DNA from: Pseudomonas fluorescens
GTDB taxonomy: Bacteria; Pseudomonadota; Gammaproteobacteria; Pseudomonadales; Pseudomonadaceae
DNA length: 64,000 nucleotides
Assembly: GCF_900636825.1 (NCBI RefSeq)
Contig: NZ_LR134318.1
Location: 4,001,501-4,065,500 of the forward strand
Direction: 5' to 3'
The position numbers and the translations under genes are program-made. The notes beneath the pieces were generated by a model. It searched no databases, was not told where the DNA came from, and was given only the letters and a program-made list of their open reading frames with translations. Shown piece after piece: positions 51,253 through 60,010 of this stretch. Each line of letters opens with the position of its first letter. Within the stretch, counting starts at the first letter, position 1.

Positions 51253-53181
51253 ATGCGCAGTCGCCTTTTCAGTGTTTTGTCCTGCTTGCTACTTACCGCC
51301 GCTGCCGCTCAATCCGTCCAGGCGGTGGACCTGTCCACCCAGCGCCAATATTACGATGAAGCCAAGCGCGCTCTGGCCAAAGGTGATACCGGACCTTATT
51401 TCCGTTACAGCCAGGCGCTCGCCGATTATCCGCTGGAACCGTATCTGGCCTACGACGAACTGACCGCGCGCCTGAAAACCGCAAGCAATGCGGAAATCGA
51501 GAAATTCCTCGCCGAGCACGGTGATCTGCCCCAGGCCAACTGGATGAAATTGCGCTGGTTGCGCTGGCTGGCAGACCGTGGCGACTGGGCGACTTTCGTC
51601 AAGTATTACGATCCGAAACTCAATTTCACCGAACTCGATTGCCTGAATGCGCAATACCAGATCACCCACGACAAAAAGGCCGAAGGCTATGCCAATGCCG
51701 AAAAGCTCTGGTTGACCGGCAAGTCGCAACCCGCCGCGTGTGATGCGCTGTTCGGTATCTGGGCCGCTGACGGCCAGCTCACCGAACAGAAACGCTGGGA
51801 ACGCACCAAACTCGCCGCCCAGGCGCGCAACTATCCGCTGGCCAATAGCCTCGTCAATGGCCTGACCACTCTCGCCCCGCGTGGTCGCTTGCTGATCGAC
51901 GTCGCGCAAAAACCCGAGCAGCTCAATCAGCCGTCGCGCTTCACCCCGGCCGATGAGCCGATGTCCGACGTGGTCAGCCTGGGCCTGCGCCGCCTCGCCC
52001 GTCAGGACCCGGACAAGGCGATGGCCCTGCTCGACGGCTATGCCAGCAGCATGCATTTTTCCCGCGACGAAAAAGTTGCGATAGCCAGGGAGATCGGCCT
52101 GACTCTCGCCAAGCGTTTCGACGGTCGCGCTCTGGACGTGATGACCAAATACGATCCGGAGCTACGCGACAATACCGTTTCGGAATGGCGTCTGCGCCTG
52201 CTGTTGCGCTTGGCACGCTGGGACGATGCGTATCAGTTGACTCGCCGCCTGCCGCAAGATCTGGCTACCAGCAATCGCTGGCGCTACTGGCAGGCGCGGA
52301 GCCTGGAACTGGCGCAGCCGCAAAACCCGGAAGCGCAGACCCTGTACAAGAATCTCGCCCGCGAGCGCGACTTCTACGGGTTCCTTGCCGCCGACCGCTC
52401 ACAATCGCCCTACTCGCTGAACAACAAGCCATTGGTCCTCAGCCAGGCGTTGATCAACAAGGTCCGCAATACCCCGGGTGTGCGTCGTGCGCTGGAATTC
52501 CACGCGCGCGGGCAAATCGTCGACGGTCGCCGCGAGTGGTACCACGTCAGCCGCCATTTCAACCGCGACGAAATGGTCGCTCAGGCGAAACTGGCCTACG
52601 ACTTGAAATGGTACTTCCCGGCCATCCGCACCATCAGCCAGGCGCAATACTGGGACGACCTTGATATCCGTTTCCCGATGGCGCACCGCGACACGCTCGT
52701 GCGTGAAGCCAAGGTTCGTGGCCTGCATTCGAGCTGGGTGTTCGCCATCACCCGCCAGGAAAGCGCCTTCATGGATGACGCACGCTCTGGCGTGGGCGCC
52801 AGCGGGCTGATGCAACTGATGCCGGGCACCGCCAAGGAGACCGCGCGCAAATTCAGCATTCCACTGGCTTCGCCGCAGCAAGTGCTCGATCCGGACAAGA
52901 ATATTCAGCTCGGCGCCGCCTACCTGAGCCAGGTGCACAGCCAGTTCAACGGCAACCGCGTCCTCGCATCCGCCGCCTATAACGCAGGTCCTGGTCGCGT
53001 TCGCCAATGGCTGCGCGGCGCCGATCACCTGAGTTTCGACGTCTGGGTGGAAAGTATCCCCTTCGACGAAACCCGCCAGTACGTGCAAAACGTGCTGTCG
53101 TACTCGGTGATCTACGGCCAGAAACTCAACTCGCCACAACCGCTGGTGGATTGGCATGAACGGTATTTCGATGATCAGTAA
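51253..53181 (+). CDS. Soluble lytic murein transglycosylase (Slt family)
   Basis: 642 residues from the ATG at 51253 with a signal peptide (cleavage after VQA). A long alpha-helical superhelix (about 30-450) precedes the catalytic SLT domain: FAITRQESAFMDDARSGVGA with the catalytic Glu, GLMQLMPGTAKETARK, AAYLSQVHSQFNGNRVLASA and AYNAGPGRVRQWL. It cleaves peptidoglycan to 1,6-anhydro-muropeptides in the periplasm, feeding the recycling pathway that includes NagZ. It resembles Slt70 in layout. Confidence 0.95.
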   Translation: MRSRLFSVLSCLLLTAAAAQSVQAVDLSTQRQYYDEAKRALAKGDTGPYFRYSQALADYPLEPYLAYDELTARLKTASNAEIEKFLAEHGDLPQANWMKLRWLRWLADRGDWATFVKYYDPKLNFTELDCLNAQYQITHDKKAEGYANAEKLWLTGKSQPAACDALFGIWAADGQLTEQKRWERTKLAAQARNYPLANSLVNGLTTLAPRGRLLIDVAQKPEQLNQPSRFTPADEPMSDVVSLGLRRLARQDPDKAMALLDGYASSMHFSRDEKVAIAREIGLTLAKRFDGRALDVMTKYDPELRDNTVSEWRLRLLLRLARWDDAYQLTRRLPQDLATSNRWRYWQARSLELAQPQNPEAQTLYKNLARERDFYGFLAADRSQSPYSLNNKPLVLSQALINKVRNTPGVRRALEFHARGQIVDGRREWYHVSRHFNRDEMVAQAKLAYDLKWYFPAIRTISQAQYWDDLDIRFPMAHRDTLVREAKVRGLHSSWVFAITRQESAFMDDARSGVGASGLMQLMPGTAKETARKFSIPLASPQQVLDPDKNIQLGAAYLSQVHSQFNGNRVLASAAYNAGPGRVRQWLRGADHLSFDVWVESIPFDETRQYVQNVLSYSVIYGQKLNSPQPLVDWHERYFDDQ

Positions 53182-53195
53182 CCGGTGATGGCGGT

Positions 53196-53231
53196 TGTGC
53201 AGGAGCTGCCGAAGGCTGCGATGTTTTGATC
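53196..53231. repeat. Single REP, GTAGGAGCTGCC type (copy 4)
   Basis: TGCAGGAGCTGCCGAAGGCTGC... in one orientation only, with no inverted partner: a solo unit just after the slt stop. Confidence 0.8.
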
Positions 53232-53235
53232 TCGT

Positions 53236-53268
53236 AAAAAAAAGCCCGCATCTGAATGCGGGCATTTT
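53236..53268 (-). terminator. Terminator of the Fic gene (bidirectional)
   Basis: GCCCGCAT / ATGCGGGC stem with a CTGA loop. Read leftward it is followed by a long T-run; rightward by ATTTTCTT, so it serves slt as well. Confidence 0.9.
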
Positions 53269-53284
53269 CTTGAGCGCTGTAAAT

Positions 53285-54313
53285 CTATTTTGTAGACCGC
53301 ATGAGCTTGAGCCTGCCGATTTCGGTGAGCAAATATCTCTGAGTGGGACTATTTGGATTATGAGGATCGGTCATCTCTATAAATCCGGCGGCGAGTGCGG
53401 GCCTCAGGTAGTTGGATCTGAAAGTGGCCTTATGTGCCAGGCCTAAGTCAGCCATTAATTCGCTGATTCTTAGCGCACGTCGTTCCAGCGCCTGCAACAG
53501 CCTTTTTACTGGGTCGCTTACTAGGTCGGTTACTGGGTCGGCCCCTGCCTCGCTTTCGATGGCTTCGCGCAGTGAAAGACTCAATGCGTGAAGCATGTAC
53601 TCAACGAAGGGGGTTGACTCAGCCATCCGATCCGCCGCCGAGAGCGCCGCATAATAAGCGTCTTGTTGATCCCGAATAACCGCCTCGACTGGTAAATAGG
53701 CCAATACTGGTCGCCACTTACTCAGAATCAGGGTCTGCCACAGCCTTCCCATCCTCCCGTTACCGTCGGCAAAAGGGTGAATAAACTCGAATTCATAGTG
53801 GAAGACGCAACTTACGATCAGCGGATGCCAATCTGAAGAGCCAAGCCATGCCAACAGGTCATCCATCAACTGCGCAATTCGGCTCGGTGGCGGCGCCATA
53901 TGCACCAGTTGTTTCCCCCGATAAATACCCACGCCAGTGCGGCGCAGCCTTCCGCACTCGTCGATCAAACCGTGCATCAGCAACTCGTGCGCCTGCAACA
54001 AATCAGCCTTGCTACCCGGACTCCAGTCAGGCATCGACTCATAAGCCGCAAAGGCGTTTTGAACCTCATGTATTTCTTTAGGCAGCCCCAATACCCGGCG
54101 CCCAGCGATGACTGCCGTCACTTGTTCAACGCTTAGCGTATTATTTTCGATCGCCAGCGAGGCCTGAATCGTACGGATGCGATTGCTGCGACGTAACTGA
54201 GGCGTTTGCCGGCTATCGTCCACCGCAAGGAGCTGCCCTATCTGTTCGCTGATTTCGGCGATCAACGAAATCATTCGTGTGGTCAGGGTCAGCGGCGGCT
54301 GGTAACGACTCAT
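53285..54313 (-). CDS. Fic-domain protein, class II (self-inhibited)
   Basis: 342 residues from the ATG at 54313 (AGGAAG upstream; frame open to 54364). The N-terminal helix holds the inhibition motif SLAIEN (Ser52-Glu56-Asn57), fitting (S/T)-x3-E-(G/N). The Fic core is HPFADGNGRMGR (His179 catalytic), preceded by the FEFI beta-hairpin region. A C-terminal winged helix follows (RALRISELMADLGLAHKATF). Fic enzymes transfer AMP or similar groups from nucleotides to target hydroxyls; the Glu blocks ATP binding until relieved. A 12-bp tandem repeat lies in the linker. No antitoxin gene is needed or seen. It follows the ABC exporter by 57 bp. Confidence 0.92.
   Translation of the reverse strand: MSRYQPPLTLTTRMISLIAEISEQIGQLLAVDDSRQTPQLRRSNRIRTIQASLAIENNTLSVEQVTAVIAGRRVLGLPKEIHEVQNAFAAYESMPDWSPGSKADLLQAHELLMHGLIDECGRLRRTGVGIYRGKQLVHMAPPPSRIAQLMDDLLAWLGSSDWHPLIVSCVFHYEFEFIHPFADGNGRMGRLWQTLILSKWRPVLAYLPVEAVIRDQQDAYYAALSAADRMAESTPFVEYMLHALSLSLREAIESEAGADPVTDLVSDPVKRLLQALERRALRISELMADLGLAHKATFRSNYLRPALAAGFIEMTDPHNPNSPTQRYLLTEIGRLKLMRSTK
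53507..53542. repeat. Three tandem copies of a 12-bp unit inside the Fic gene
   Basis: TACTGGGTCGCT, TACTAGGTCGGT and TACTGGGTCGGC in a row, in frame, encoding DPVT-DLVS-DPVK on the minus strand in the linker between the Fic core and the C-terminal winged helix. Confidence 0.85.
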
Positions 54314-54370
54314 ATCCTCTTCCTGGCAGTTCATGCAGTTCGCCATGATGCCCGATGTCGGCACCAGGTA

Positions 54371-56155
54371 TCAGTCCTGTTTAGTTGTTTCGTGGCCATC
54401 ATTGAACTGCAACGCCGCAAGGCGCGCGTACAGCGGGTTGCTCGCAATCAATTCCTGATGTGTCCCCACTGCGACCAATTTGCCCTGGTCCATTACCGCA
54501 ATCCGGTCGGCATTTTTCACCGTGGCCAGTCGGTGGGCGATGACCAGCGTGGTGCGGTTGTGCATCAGGCTTGGCAGCGCTTGCTGGATCAGGTGTTCGC
54601 TTTGCGCGTCGAGGGCGCTGGTTGCCTCGTCCAGCAGCAGGATCGGCGCGTCGACGAGCAACGCGCGGGCAATTGCCAAGCGCTGGCGCTGTCCGCCTGA
54701 GAGTCCGAGCCCGCCGTCACCAAGATGGGTCTGATAGCCGTCAGGCATCTGTTCAATGAAGTCGTGGGCGTGGGCGATTCTGGCCGCTTCCTTCACCTCG
54801 TCCAGTGTCGCCCCTGGACAGCCGTAGCGAATATTCTCTTCGACGCTGCCAAAAAACAGCGCTGGCGTTTGCGAAACCAAGGCGTAACAACGGCGCAGAT
54901 CCAACGGATCAAGGTCGGTCAGCGGCACACCATCCAGCAAAATGCGCCCCTCTGCCGGATCGTAAAAGCGCAAGAGCAAGTCGTACACCGTGGATTTGCC
55001 CGCACCGGAGGGCCCTACCAGCGCCAGGGTTTCACCGGCATGGACTGTCAGATTCAAGCCATCAACTGCATAGCTTTCTGGACGCGACGGGTAGGAAAAG
55101 CGCACATTCTGCAATTGCAATTCGCCTCGCACGCGGTCAGGCAACGTCACCAGGCCAGTCGTCGGCGGCTGGATAATGTTCTCCGCGCGCAGCAACTCAG
55201 CGATGCGCTCGGCGGCACCCGCTGCGCGCTGCAATTCGCCGATGACTTCGCTCAACGTGCCAAAGGCACTGCCGACAATCAAACTGTAGAACACGAAAGC
55301 CGCGAGTTCGCCGGCAGAAATGCGCCCGGCAATCACGTCCATACCGCCCACCCACAACATCACCGCCACTGCGCCGAGCACCAGCACAATCACCAGAGTG
55401 ATCAGCCACGCACGCTGGAAGATCCGCTTGCGCGCCGTTTCGAACGCCTGCTCGACGGTGGCGGCGAAGCGCTGTTCATCCTGCGATTGGTGGTTGTAGG
55501 CCTGCACGGTTTTGATCTGACCCAGCGTTTCGGAGACATAGCTACCGATGTCGGCGATCCGATCCTGACTTTGCCGTGACAGGTTGCGCACACGTCGGCC
55601 GAAAATCAGGATCGGCGCAATCACCAATGGCAGCGCAATTACAACAATGCTGGTGAGTTTGGGATTGGTGATAAACAGCAGCACCACGCCACCGATAACC
55701 ATCAACAGGTTGCGCAGAAAGAGCGACAGCGACGAACCGATCACCGACTGCAGCAATGTCGTATCAGCAGTCAGCCGCGACTGAATCTCAGAGCTGCGAT
55801 TGTCTTCGTAGAATCCGGGGTGCAGGTACAACAGATGATTGAACACCTGCCGGCGAATGTCGGCGCCAACCCGTTCACCGATCCACGACACCAGATAAAA
55901 TCGGGCGAACGTACCCACGGCCAGACCGCACACCAACAGCATGAACAGGCCGATGGATTGATTGAGCAAGTGCGGCGACTGGGTCATGAAGCCTTGATCG
56001 ACCAGCAGTTTGATGCCCTGCCCCATCGACAAGGTAATGCCGGCGGTGACGATCAATGCGAGCAGCGCGCCGAAGGCCGGCCAGCGGTAAGGCATGAGGA
56101 ACTGACTGGTCAGACGCAGGGCGCGCCGGTGTCGAGAAGAAAGCAACGAAATCAT
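54371..56155 (-). CDS. MsbA/LmrA-type ABC exporter half-transporter
   Basis: 594 residues: six membrane helices in residues 1-310, then an ATPase domain with Walker A LVGPSGAGKSTVYDLL, Q-loop (LVSQTPALFFGSV), signature GLGLSGGQRQRLAIARALL, Walker B ILLLDEATSALD and H-loop VIAHRLA. It works as a homodimer, exporting an unknown hydrophobic compound. The sequence is of the MsbA-like multidrug/lipid class, but no lipid A locus surrounds it, so msbA itself is unlikely. The Fic gene follows on the same strand. Confidence 0.9.
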   Translation of the reverse strand: MISLLSSRHRRALRLTSQFLMPYRWPAFGALLALIVTAGITLSMGQGIKLLVDQGFMTQSPHLLNQSIGLFMLLVCGLAVGTFARFYLVSWIGERVGADIRRQVFNHLLYLHPGFYEDNRSSEIQSRLTADTTLLQSVIGSSLSLFLRNLLMVIGGVVLLFITNPKLTSIVVIALPLVIAPILIFGRRVRNLSRQSQDRIADIGSYVSETLGQIKTVQAYNHQSQDEQRFAATVEQAFETARKRIFQRAWLITLVIVLVLGAVAVMLWVGGMDVIAGRISAGELAAFVFYSLIVGSAFGTLSEVIGELQRAAGAAERIAELLRAENIIQPPTTGLVTLPDRVRGELQLQNVRFSYPSRPESYAVDGLNLTVHAGETLALVGPSGAGKSTVYDLLLRFYDPAEGRILLDGVPLTDLDPLDLRRCYALVSQTPALFFGSVEENIRYGCPGATLDEVKEAARIAHAHDFIEQMPDGYQTHLGDGGLGLSGGQRQRLAIARALLVDAPILLLDEATSALDAQSEHLIQQALPSLMHNRTTLVIAHRLATVKNADRIAVMDQGKLVAVGTHQELIASNPLYARLAALQFNDGHETTKQD

Positions 56156-56413
56156 TCGGGTTCACATCTGCGCTGTTGAATAGGGCCAGCCTACACAGTG
56201 AGATGGGGTGGAACTCTGTAAATCACAATGAGTCAGGTTAAATATGCCGTCAAAGACTAGGCCATAGTTGCTATTGGTCTAAAGTCCCGGTTGAGACAGG
56301 CGGTCATTTCTGTTTGAGTGGTGTTGTCGCCACTGACGGACCGCAGGGAGTTGTCACAGCCTGGTCACGTGGCGGTTTTAACCTAGGCGCACAACCTGAT
56401 GAGGAGACAGGCC

Positions 56414-56593
56414 ATGTCCTTGCAACACAGCAGCGATGACAAGATTGAAGTGATCCGCATCGAACCCGGCCAGACCTTGGGTTGCTCGATGATTGATGAG
56501 CAGGGCCGCGAAGTACCGATCACTGAAGACATGATCCAGGACGCTTGCCGCGAACTGGAGAAGCGATTGGTCAAGCCTGCCGAACAAGAGTGA
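56414..56593 (+). CDS. PA1571 family small protein
   Basis: 59 residues from the ATG at 56414 (GGAG 8 nt upstream). The sequence has IEVIRIEPGQTLGCSMIDEQ and VPITEDMIQDACRELEKRL, acidic-basic alternating and soluble. I recognise it as the small PA1571 family of Pseudomonas, with no known function. A strong terminator follows 20 bp after the stop, so it is monocistronic. The 258-bp gap before it shows no other gene. Confidence 0.85.
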   Translation: MSLQHSSDDKIEVIRIEPGQTLGCSMIDEQGREVPITEDMIQDACRELEKRLVKPAEQE

Positions 56594-56612
56594 TATAGCC
56601 ACCGTCTTCCTG

Positions 56613-56639
56613 ACCCGGCCCATGTTGGCCGGGTTTTTT
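56613..56639 (+). terminator. Terminator of the PA1571-family gene
   Basis: CCCGGCC / GGCCGGG stem with a CATGTT loop followed by six T. Confidence 0.92.
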
Positions 56640-56662
56640 CTGCCCCGAATTTCCCGCGATTT

Positions 56663-56747
56663 AGTAGGAGCTGTTGAGTGAAACGAGGCTGCGATCTTTT
56701 TACAATCAAGAGATCGCAGCCTCTTTTTACTCGACAGCTCCTACAAG
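56663..56747. repeat. Variant REP doublet with a diverged inner stem (copy 5)
   Basis: Outer arms GTAGGAGCTGTTGAGT and ACTCGACAGCTCCTAC with GAGGCTGCGATCTTTTT and its inverse AGATCGCAGCCTC. The usual inner CCGAAGG/CCTTCGG is replaced by GTTGAGTGAAACGAG and CTCTTTTTACTCGAC, which still pair with each other. It lies next to the pdxB stop. Confidence 0.82.
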
Positions 56748-56755
56748 TCTGTGGA

Positions 56756-57901
56756 TCAAGGGGTTGCGATGGCGCCGAGTGCCTCGACAATCTGCCGCAG
56801 AACCGGCGACTCCCCCTCGATCCGCACCTTCAATCCTTCGATCTCGCGCCGCACCGGATATTGTTTGCGCAACACGTCAAACGCCGCACGCTGCTGCGCG
56901 ACGTTGCCTACGAGACTACGACGGAAATCCGCATCGTCACGGCGCGGGTCGTACACGCCACGGCACAACATTGCCAGCGCCCAGGCCGGATCACTGTCGG
57001 CATGCAAGCTGACCTCCGACAGCCACGGCGCTGGCAGCAGATCGCTGAGCTGAATGCGCGCAGGCTGACCGAGGAATCGGCAATAAGCCTGATAGATCTG
57101 CGCAGTGCCACGCTGCTTGCCATCGAGGCTGTAACCGGCAATGTGCGGGGTAGCCAGCACGGAGAGCTCGGCCAGCGCCACGTCCACCTCCGGCTCCGCT
57201 TCCCAGACATCAAGGACGGCTTGCAGGTCTTCACGCTCCAGTAACACCTCGCGCAGGGCGGCATTATCCACCACCGGGCCACGGGCCGCGTTGATCAGCC
57301 AGGCGCCAGATTTGAGTCGCTGCAAACGCTGTTGATCGAATAAATGCCAGGTCGCAGCATCACCGTTGCGAGTCAGCGGCGTGTGCAGGCTGATGACATC
57401 GCACTGCTCGATGATCTCCTCCAGACTGACATAATCGCCGCCCTCGGCAGCCTGGCGCGGCGGATCGCAGACTTTGACGTTCCAGCCGAGGCCTTTCAAC
57501 ACCTTGATCAATCGACCGCCCACTTCGCCGGCGCCAACAACCCCGTAGGTGCGTTGAGCCAGGTCGACGCCTTCGATTTCTGCCAGCGTCATCAAACTGC
57601 CCAGCACGTAATCGACCACGCCACGGGCGTTACAGCCCGGCGCGCTCGACCAGGTGATGCCGGCCTGGTTGAAATAATCGAGGTCCAGATGATCGGTGCC
57701 AATGGTGCAGGTGCCGACGAAACGCACCTTGCTGTTCTCAAGCAGGGCGCGGTTGACGGCGGTAACCGAGCGCACCAGCAACACATCGGCCTGTTCGACC
57801 GTCGCGGGGTCAATCGAACGGCCCGGCACACGGCGAATCTCACCGAAACCGGCAAAAAAGGCGTCGAGCAGGGGGATATTTTCGTCGGCAACAATCAGCA
57901 T
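56756..57901 (-). CDS. pdxB: Erythronate-4-phosphate dehydrogenase
   Basis: 381 residues. D-2-hydroxyacid dehydrogenase fold: YGVVGAGEVGGRLIKVLKGL binds NAD, INAARGPVVDNAAL carries the Arg, DVWEAEPEVD the Glu, and ATPHIAGYSLDGKQRG the catalytic His. The C-terminal ~100-residue dimerisation domain (SDLLPAPWLSEVSLH...) separates PdxB from SerA-type enzymes. It oxidises 4-phosphoerythronate in vitamin B6 synthesis. Flanked by REP elements on both sides. Confidence 0.96.
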   Translation of the reverse strand: MLIVADENIPLLDAFFAGFGEIRRVPGRSIDPATVEQADVLLVRSVTAVNRALLENSKVRFVGTCTIGTDHLDLDYFNQAGITWSSAPGCNARGVVDYVLGSLMTLAEIEGVDLAQRTYGVVGAGEVGGRLIKVLKGLGWNVKVCDPPRQAAEGGDYVSLEEIIEQCDVISLHTPLTRNGDAATWHLFDQQRLQRLKSGAWLINAARGPVVDNAALREVLLEREDLQAVLDVWEAEPEVDVALAELSVLATPHIAGYSLDGKQRGTAQIYQAYCRFLGQPARIQLSDLLPAPWLSEVSLHADSDPAWALAMLCRGVYDPRRDDADFRRSLVGNVAQQRAAFDVLRKQYPVRREIEGLKVRIEGESPVLRQIVEALGAIATP

Positions 57902-57935
57902 GGCGGGCTCCTTGGGCGGATAACCAGTCTAACTG

Positions 57936-58014
57936 GAGGAGCTGCCGCAGGCTGCGATCTTTTGCTGTTGATCAAAACAAAGGCAAAAGATCGCAGCCTG
58001 CGGCAGCTGATACA
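57936..58014. repeat. REP doublet, GTAGGAGCTGCC type (copy 6)
   Basis: GGAGGAGCTGCCGCAGGCTG... and GCAAAAGATCGCAGCCTGCG... inverted around a ~25-nt spacer, in the CCGCAGG form. It sits in the promoter region between divergent pdxB and the MATE gene, rather than downstream of genes like most copies here. Confidence 0.85.
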
Positions 58015-58110
58015 GGTTACAAATCCGCAACAGAGGATTTTTCCTGACCAAGGCGTCAGCGGCGTAGAATGCGGCGCCTCGCGCATCAATACCTTTTGGA
58101 CGCTTCGCCT

Positions 58111-59520
58111 GTGAATTCCGTAATCGATCAACCTGTCGCCGTTTCCCTCACCCGCCCTGCGCGGATTCGCCTGGAACTCAAAAACCTGCTCGCGCTGGCG
58201 TTGCCGATCATCATCGCGCAGTTGGCGACCACCGCGATGGGCTTCGTCGATGCGGTAATGGCCGGACGTGTCGGGCCGAAGGATCTCGCGGCGGTGGCCT
58301 TGGGCAACTCGATCTGGGTTCCGGTCTTTCTGTTGATGACCGGCACCCTGCTGGCGACAACCCCAAAAGTCGCCCAGCGGTACGGCGCTGGCACCCATAG
58401 CGAGATTGGCCCGATCGTGCGACAGGCACTATGGCTGGCGCTGGCGGTCGGGCTGATTGCGACCACGATGCTGGTCGCCGCCGAACCGGTTCTGCATTTG
58501 ATGAAAGTCGATCCGCAACTGATCGGTCCGTGCATGCAGTATCTGCACGGTATCGCCAGCGGCTTGCCGGCCGTGGCCTTCTATCACGTACTGCGTTGCT
58601 TCAGTGACGGCCTCGGCCGCACCCGTCCGGCGATGGTGCTGGGTCTGTGCGGCCTGGCACTGAACATTCCGTTGAACTACATCTTCATCTATGGCCACTT
58701 CGGTGTGCCGGCCATGGGCGGCGTTGGCTGCGGTTGGGCGACGGCGATTGTGATGTGGGTGATGGCGCTGGGTCTGGCCGGTTATGAGCGTTGGTCCCCA
58801 GCCTATCGTTCGAGCGAATTGTTCAGCCGTTTCGACTGGCCGCAATGGACGGTGATCAAACGCCTACTGTCGATTGGTTTGCCGATCGGTATCGCGGTGT
58901 TTGCCGAGTCGAGCATCTTCGCCGTAATCGCCCTGCTGATCGGCAGCCTCGGCGCCACTGTGGTCGCCGGGCATCAGATTGCGCTGAACGTCAGCTCGCT
59001 GGTGTTCATGATTCCGTATTCGCTGGGGATGGCGGTGACCGTGCGCGTCGGTCAGGCATTGGGCCGCGAAGCGCCTCGCGAGGCCCGTTTCGCGGCGGGC
59101 GTCGGCATGGGCACGGCGCTGGCGTACGCTTGCCTGTCGGCGAGCATGATGCTGTTGCTGCGTGAGCCAATTGCGGCGATCTACACCGCCGACCCGACGG
59201 TGATTCATATCGCGGCAATGCTGATCGTGTATTCGGCGCTGTTCCAGTTTTCCGATGCGATTCAGGTCACCGCCGCCGGCGCCCTGCGGGGGTATCAGGA
59301 CACGCGCGTGACCATGATCCTGACCCTGTTTGCGTACTGGGGCATTGGCTTGCCGGTGGGTTACGCGCTGGGCCTGACCGACTGGCTCGGCGAGCCACGC
59401 GGTCCGAGCGGACTGTGGCAGGGTTTGATCGTCGGCTTGAGCTGTGCAGCGCTGATGCTGTCGATACGTCTGACGCGCAGCGCGCGCAAGCGGATCCGAA
59501 TCAGTCGTTCGATGGGTTAA
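58111..59520 (+). CDS. MATE-family multidrug efflux transporter (NorM-like)
   Basis: 469 residues from a GTG at 58111 (open back to 58069). Twelve helices in two halves; LALPIIIAQLATTAMGFVDAVMAGRVGPKDLAAVALGNS at the start is the NorM signature, with the second-half copy ALLIGSLGATVVAGHQIALN. The conserved helix-1 Asp is at FVDAVMAG. It exports cationic drugs using H+ or Na+. The name norM/pmpM fits but several paralogues exist in pseudomonads. No close operon partner. Confidence 0.9.
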   Translation: MNSVIDQPVAVSLTRPARIRLELKNLLALALPIIIAQLATTAMGFVDAVMAGRVGPKDLAAVALGNSIWVPVFLLMTGTLLATTPKVAQRYGAGTHSEIGPIVRQALWLALAVGLIATTMLVAAEPVLHLMKVDPQLIGPCMQYLHGIASGLPAVAFYHVLRCFSDGLGRTRPAMVLGLCGLALNIPLNYIFIYGHFGVPAMGGVGCGWATAIVMWVMALGLAGYERWSPAYRSSELFSRFDWPQWTVIKRLLSIGLPIGIAVFAESSIFAVIALLIGSLGATVVAGHQIALNVSSLVFMIPYSLGMAVTVRVGQALGREAPREARFAAGVGMGTALAYACLSASMMLLLREPIAAIYTADPTVIHIAAMLIVYSALFQFSDAIQVTAAGALRGYQDTRVTMILTLFAYWGIGLPVGYALGLTDWLGEPRGPSGLWQGLIVGLSCAALMLSIRLTRSARKRIRISRSMG

Positions 59521-59540
59521 ACAGCGTACGCAAGACAAAA

Positions 59541-59573
59541 AAATGTGGGAGCCAGCAAGCTGGCTCCCACAAT
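59541..59573 (+). terminator. Hairpin (TGTGGGAGCCAGC) after the MATE gene
   Basis: TGTGGGAGCCAGC / GCTGGCTCCCACA, a 13-bp perfect stem with a two-base loop, preceded by seven A and followed by ATTGTTT. Read leftward the A-run becomes a T-run, so it best fits termination of tusA, whose stop is 25 bp upstream in that direction. The arm sequence is a REP half of the GGGAGCCAGC type. Confidence 0.8.
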
Positions 59574-59595
59574 TGTTTCTGCGTTCGTCTGGGGA

Positions 59596-59847
59596 TCAGG
59601 CGCCTTTCTTGCGAATCCAGTACAGGTAAGTCCCGTTGTCTTCATGTTGGCCTACCAGCTGATGGTCGAGGAACACACAGAATTTCGGAATATCGCGCTT
59701 GGTCGAGGGATCCGTGGCGATCACCTTGAGCAGGCCGCCGGGCACCAGATCGCGGATGTGCTGGTGCAACATCATCACCGGTTCCGGACAATTGAGGCCG
59801 GTGGCGTCGAGGGTGCCATCAACCGGGGTATCGATCATTTCACTCAT
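59596..59847 (-). CDS. tusA: Sulfurtransferase TusA
   Basis: 83 residues. GTLDATGLNCPEPVMMLHQH has the catalytic Cys20 in the CPxP motif, and the rest (LLKVIATDPSTKRDIPKFCV) is the SirA-like fold. It relays sulfur from IscS for tRNA 2-thiouridine and molybdenum cofactor synthesis. It lies in the same strand and gene order (tusA, rlmM, then acnA diverging) that I recall from P. aeruginosa. Confidence 0.95.
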   Translation of the reverse strand: MSEMIDTPVDGTLDATGLNCPEPVMMLHQHIRDLVPGGLLKVIATDPSTKRDIPKFCVFLDHQLVGQHEDNGTYLYWIRKKGA

Positions 59848-59921
59848 GAATCACTCCTGAAACTGGCTGGCATTGTCACGCATTGCCGGGTGTTCGGTCA
59901 TCTGTGGCGTTACGCCATGCC

Positions 59922-59998
59922 CCTGTAGGAGCTGCCGCAGGCTGCGATCTTTGCTTTTCAAGACCAATAGATCGCAGCCTGCGGCAGCTCCTACAGGG
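59922..59998. repeat. REP doublet, GTAGGAGCTGCC type (copy 7)
   Basis: CCTGTAGGAGCTGCCGCAGG... and ATCGCAGCCTGCGGCAGCTC... inverted around a ~22-nt spacer; the arms match perfectly, so this is a recent or well-kept copy. It is 12 bp from the rlmM stop. Confidence 0.9.
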
Positions 59999-60010
59999 TT
60001 TTTCAGTGTT

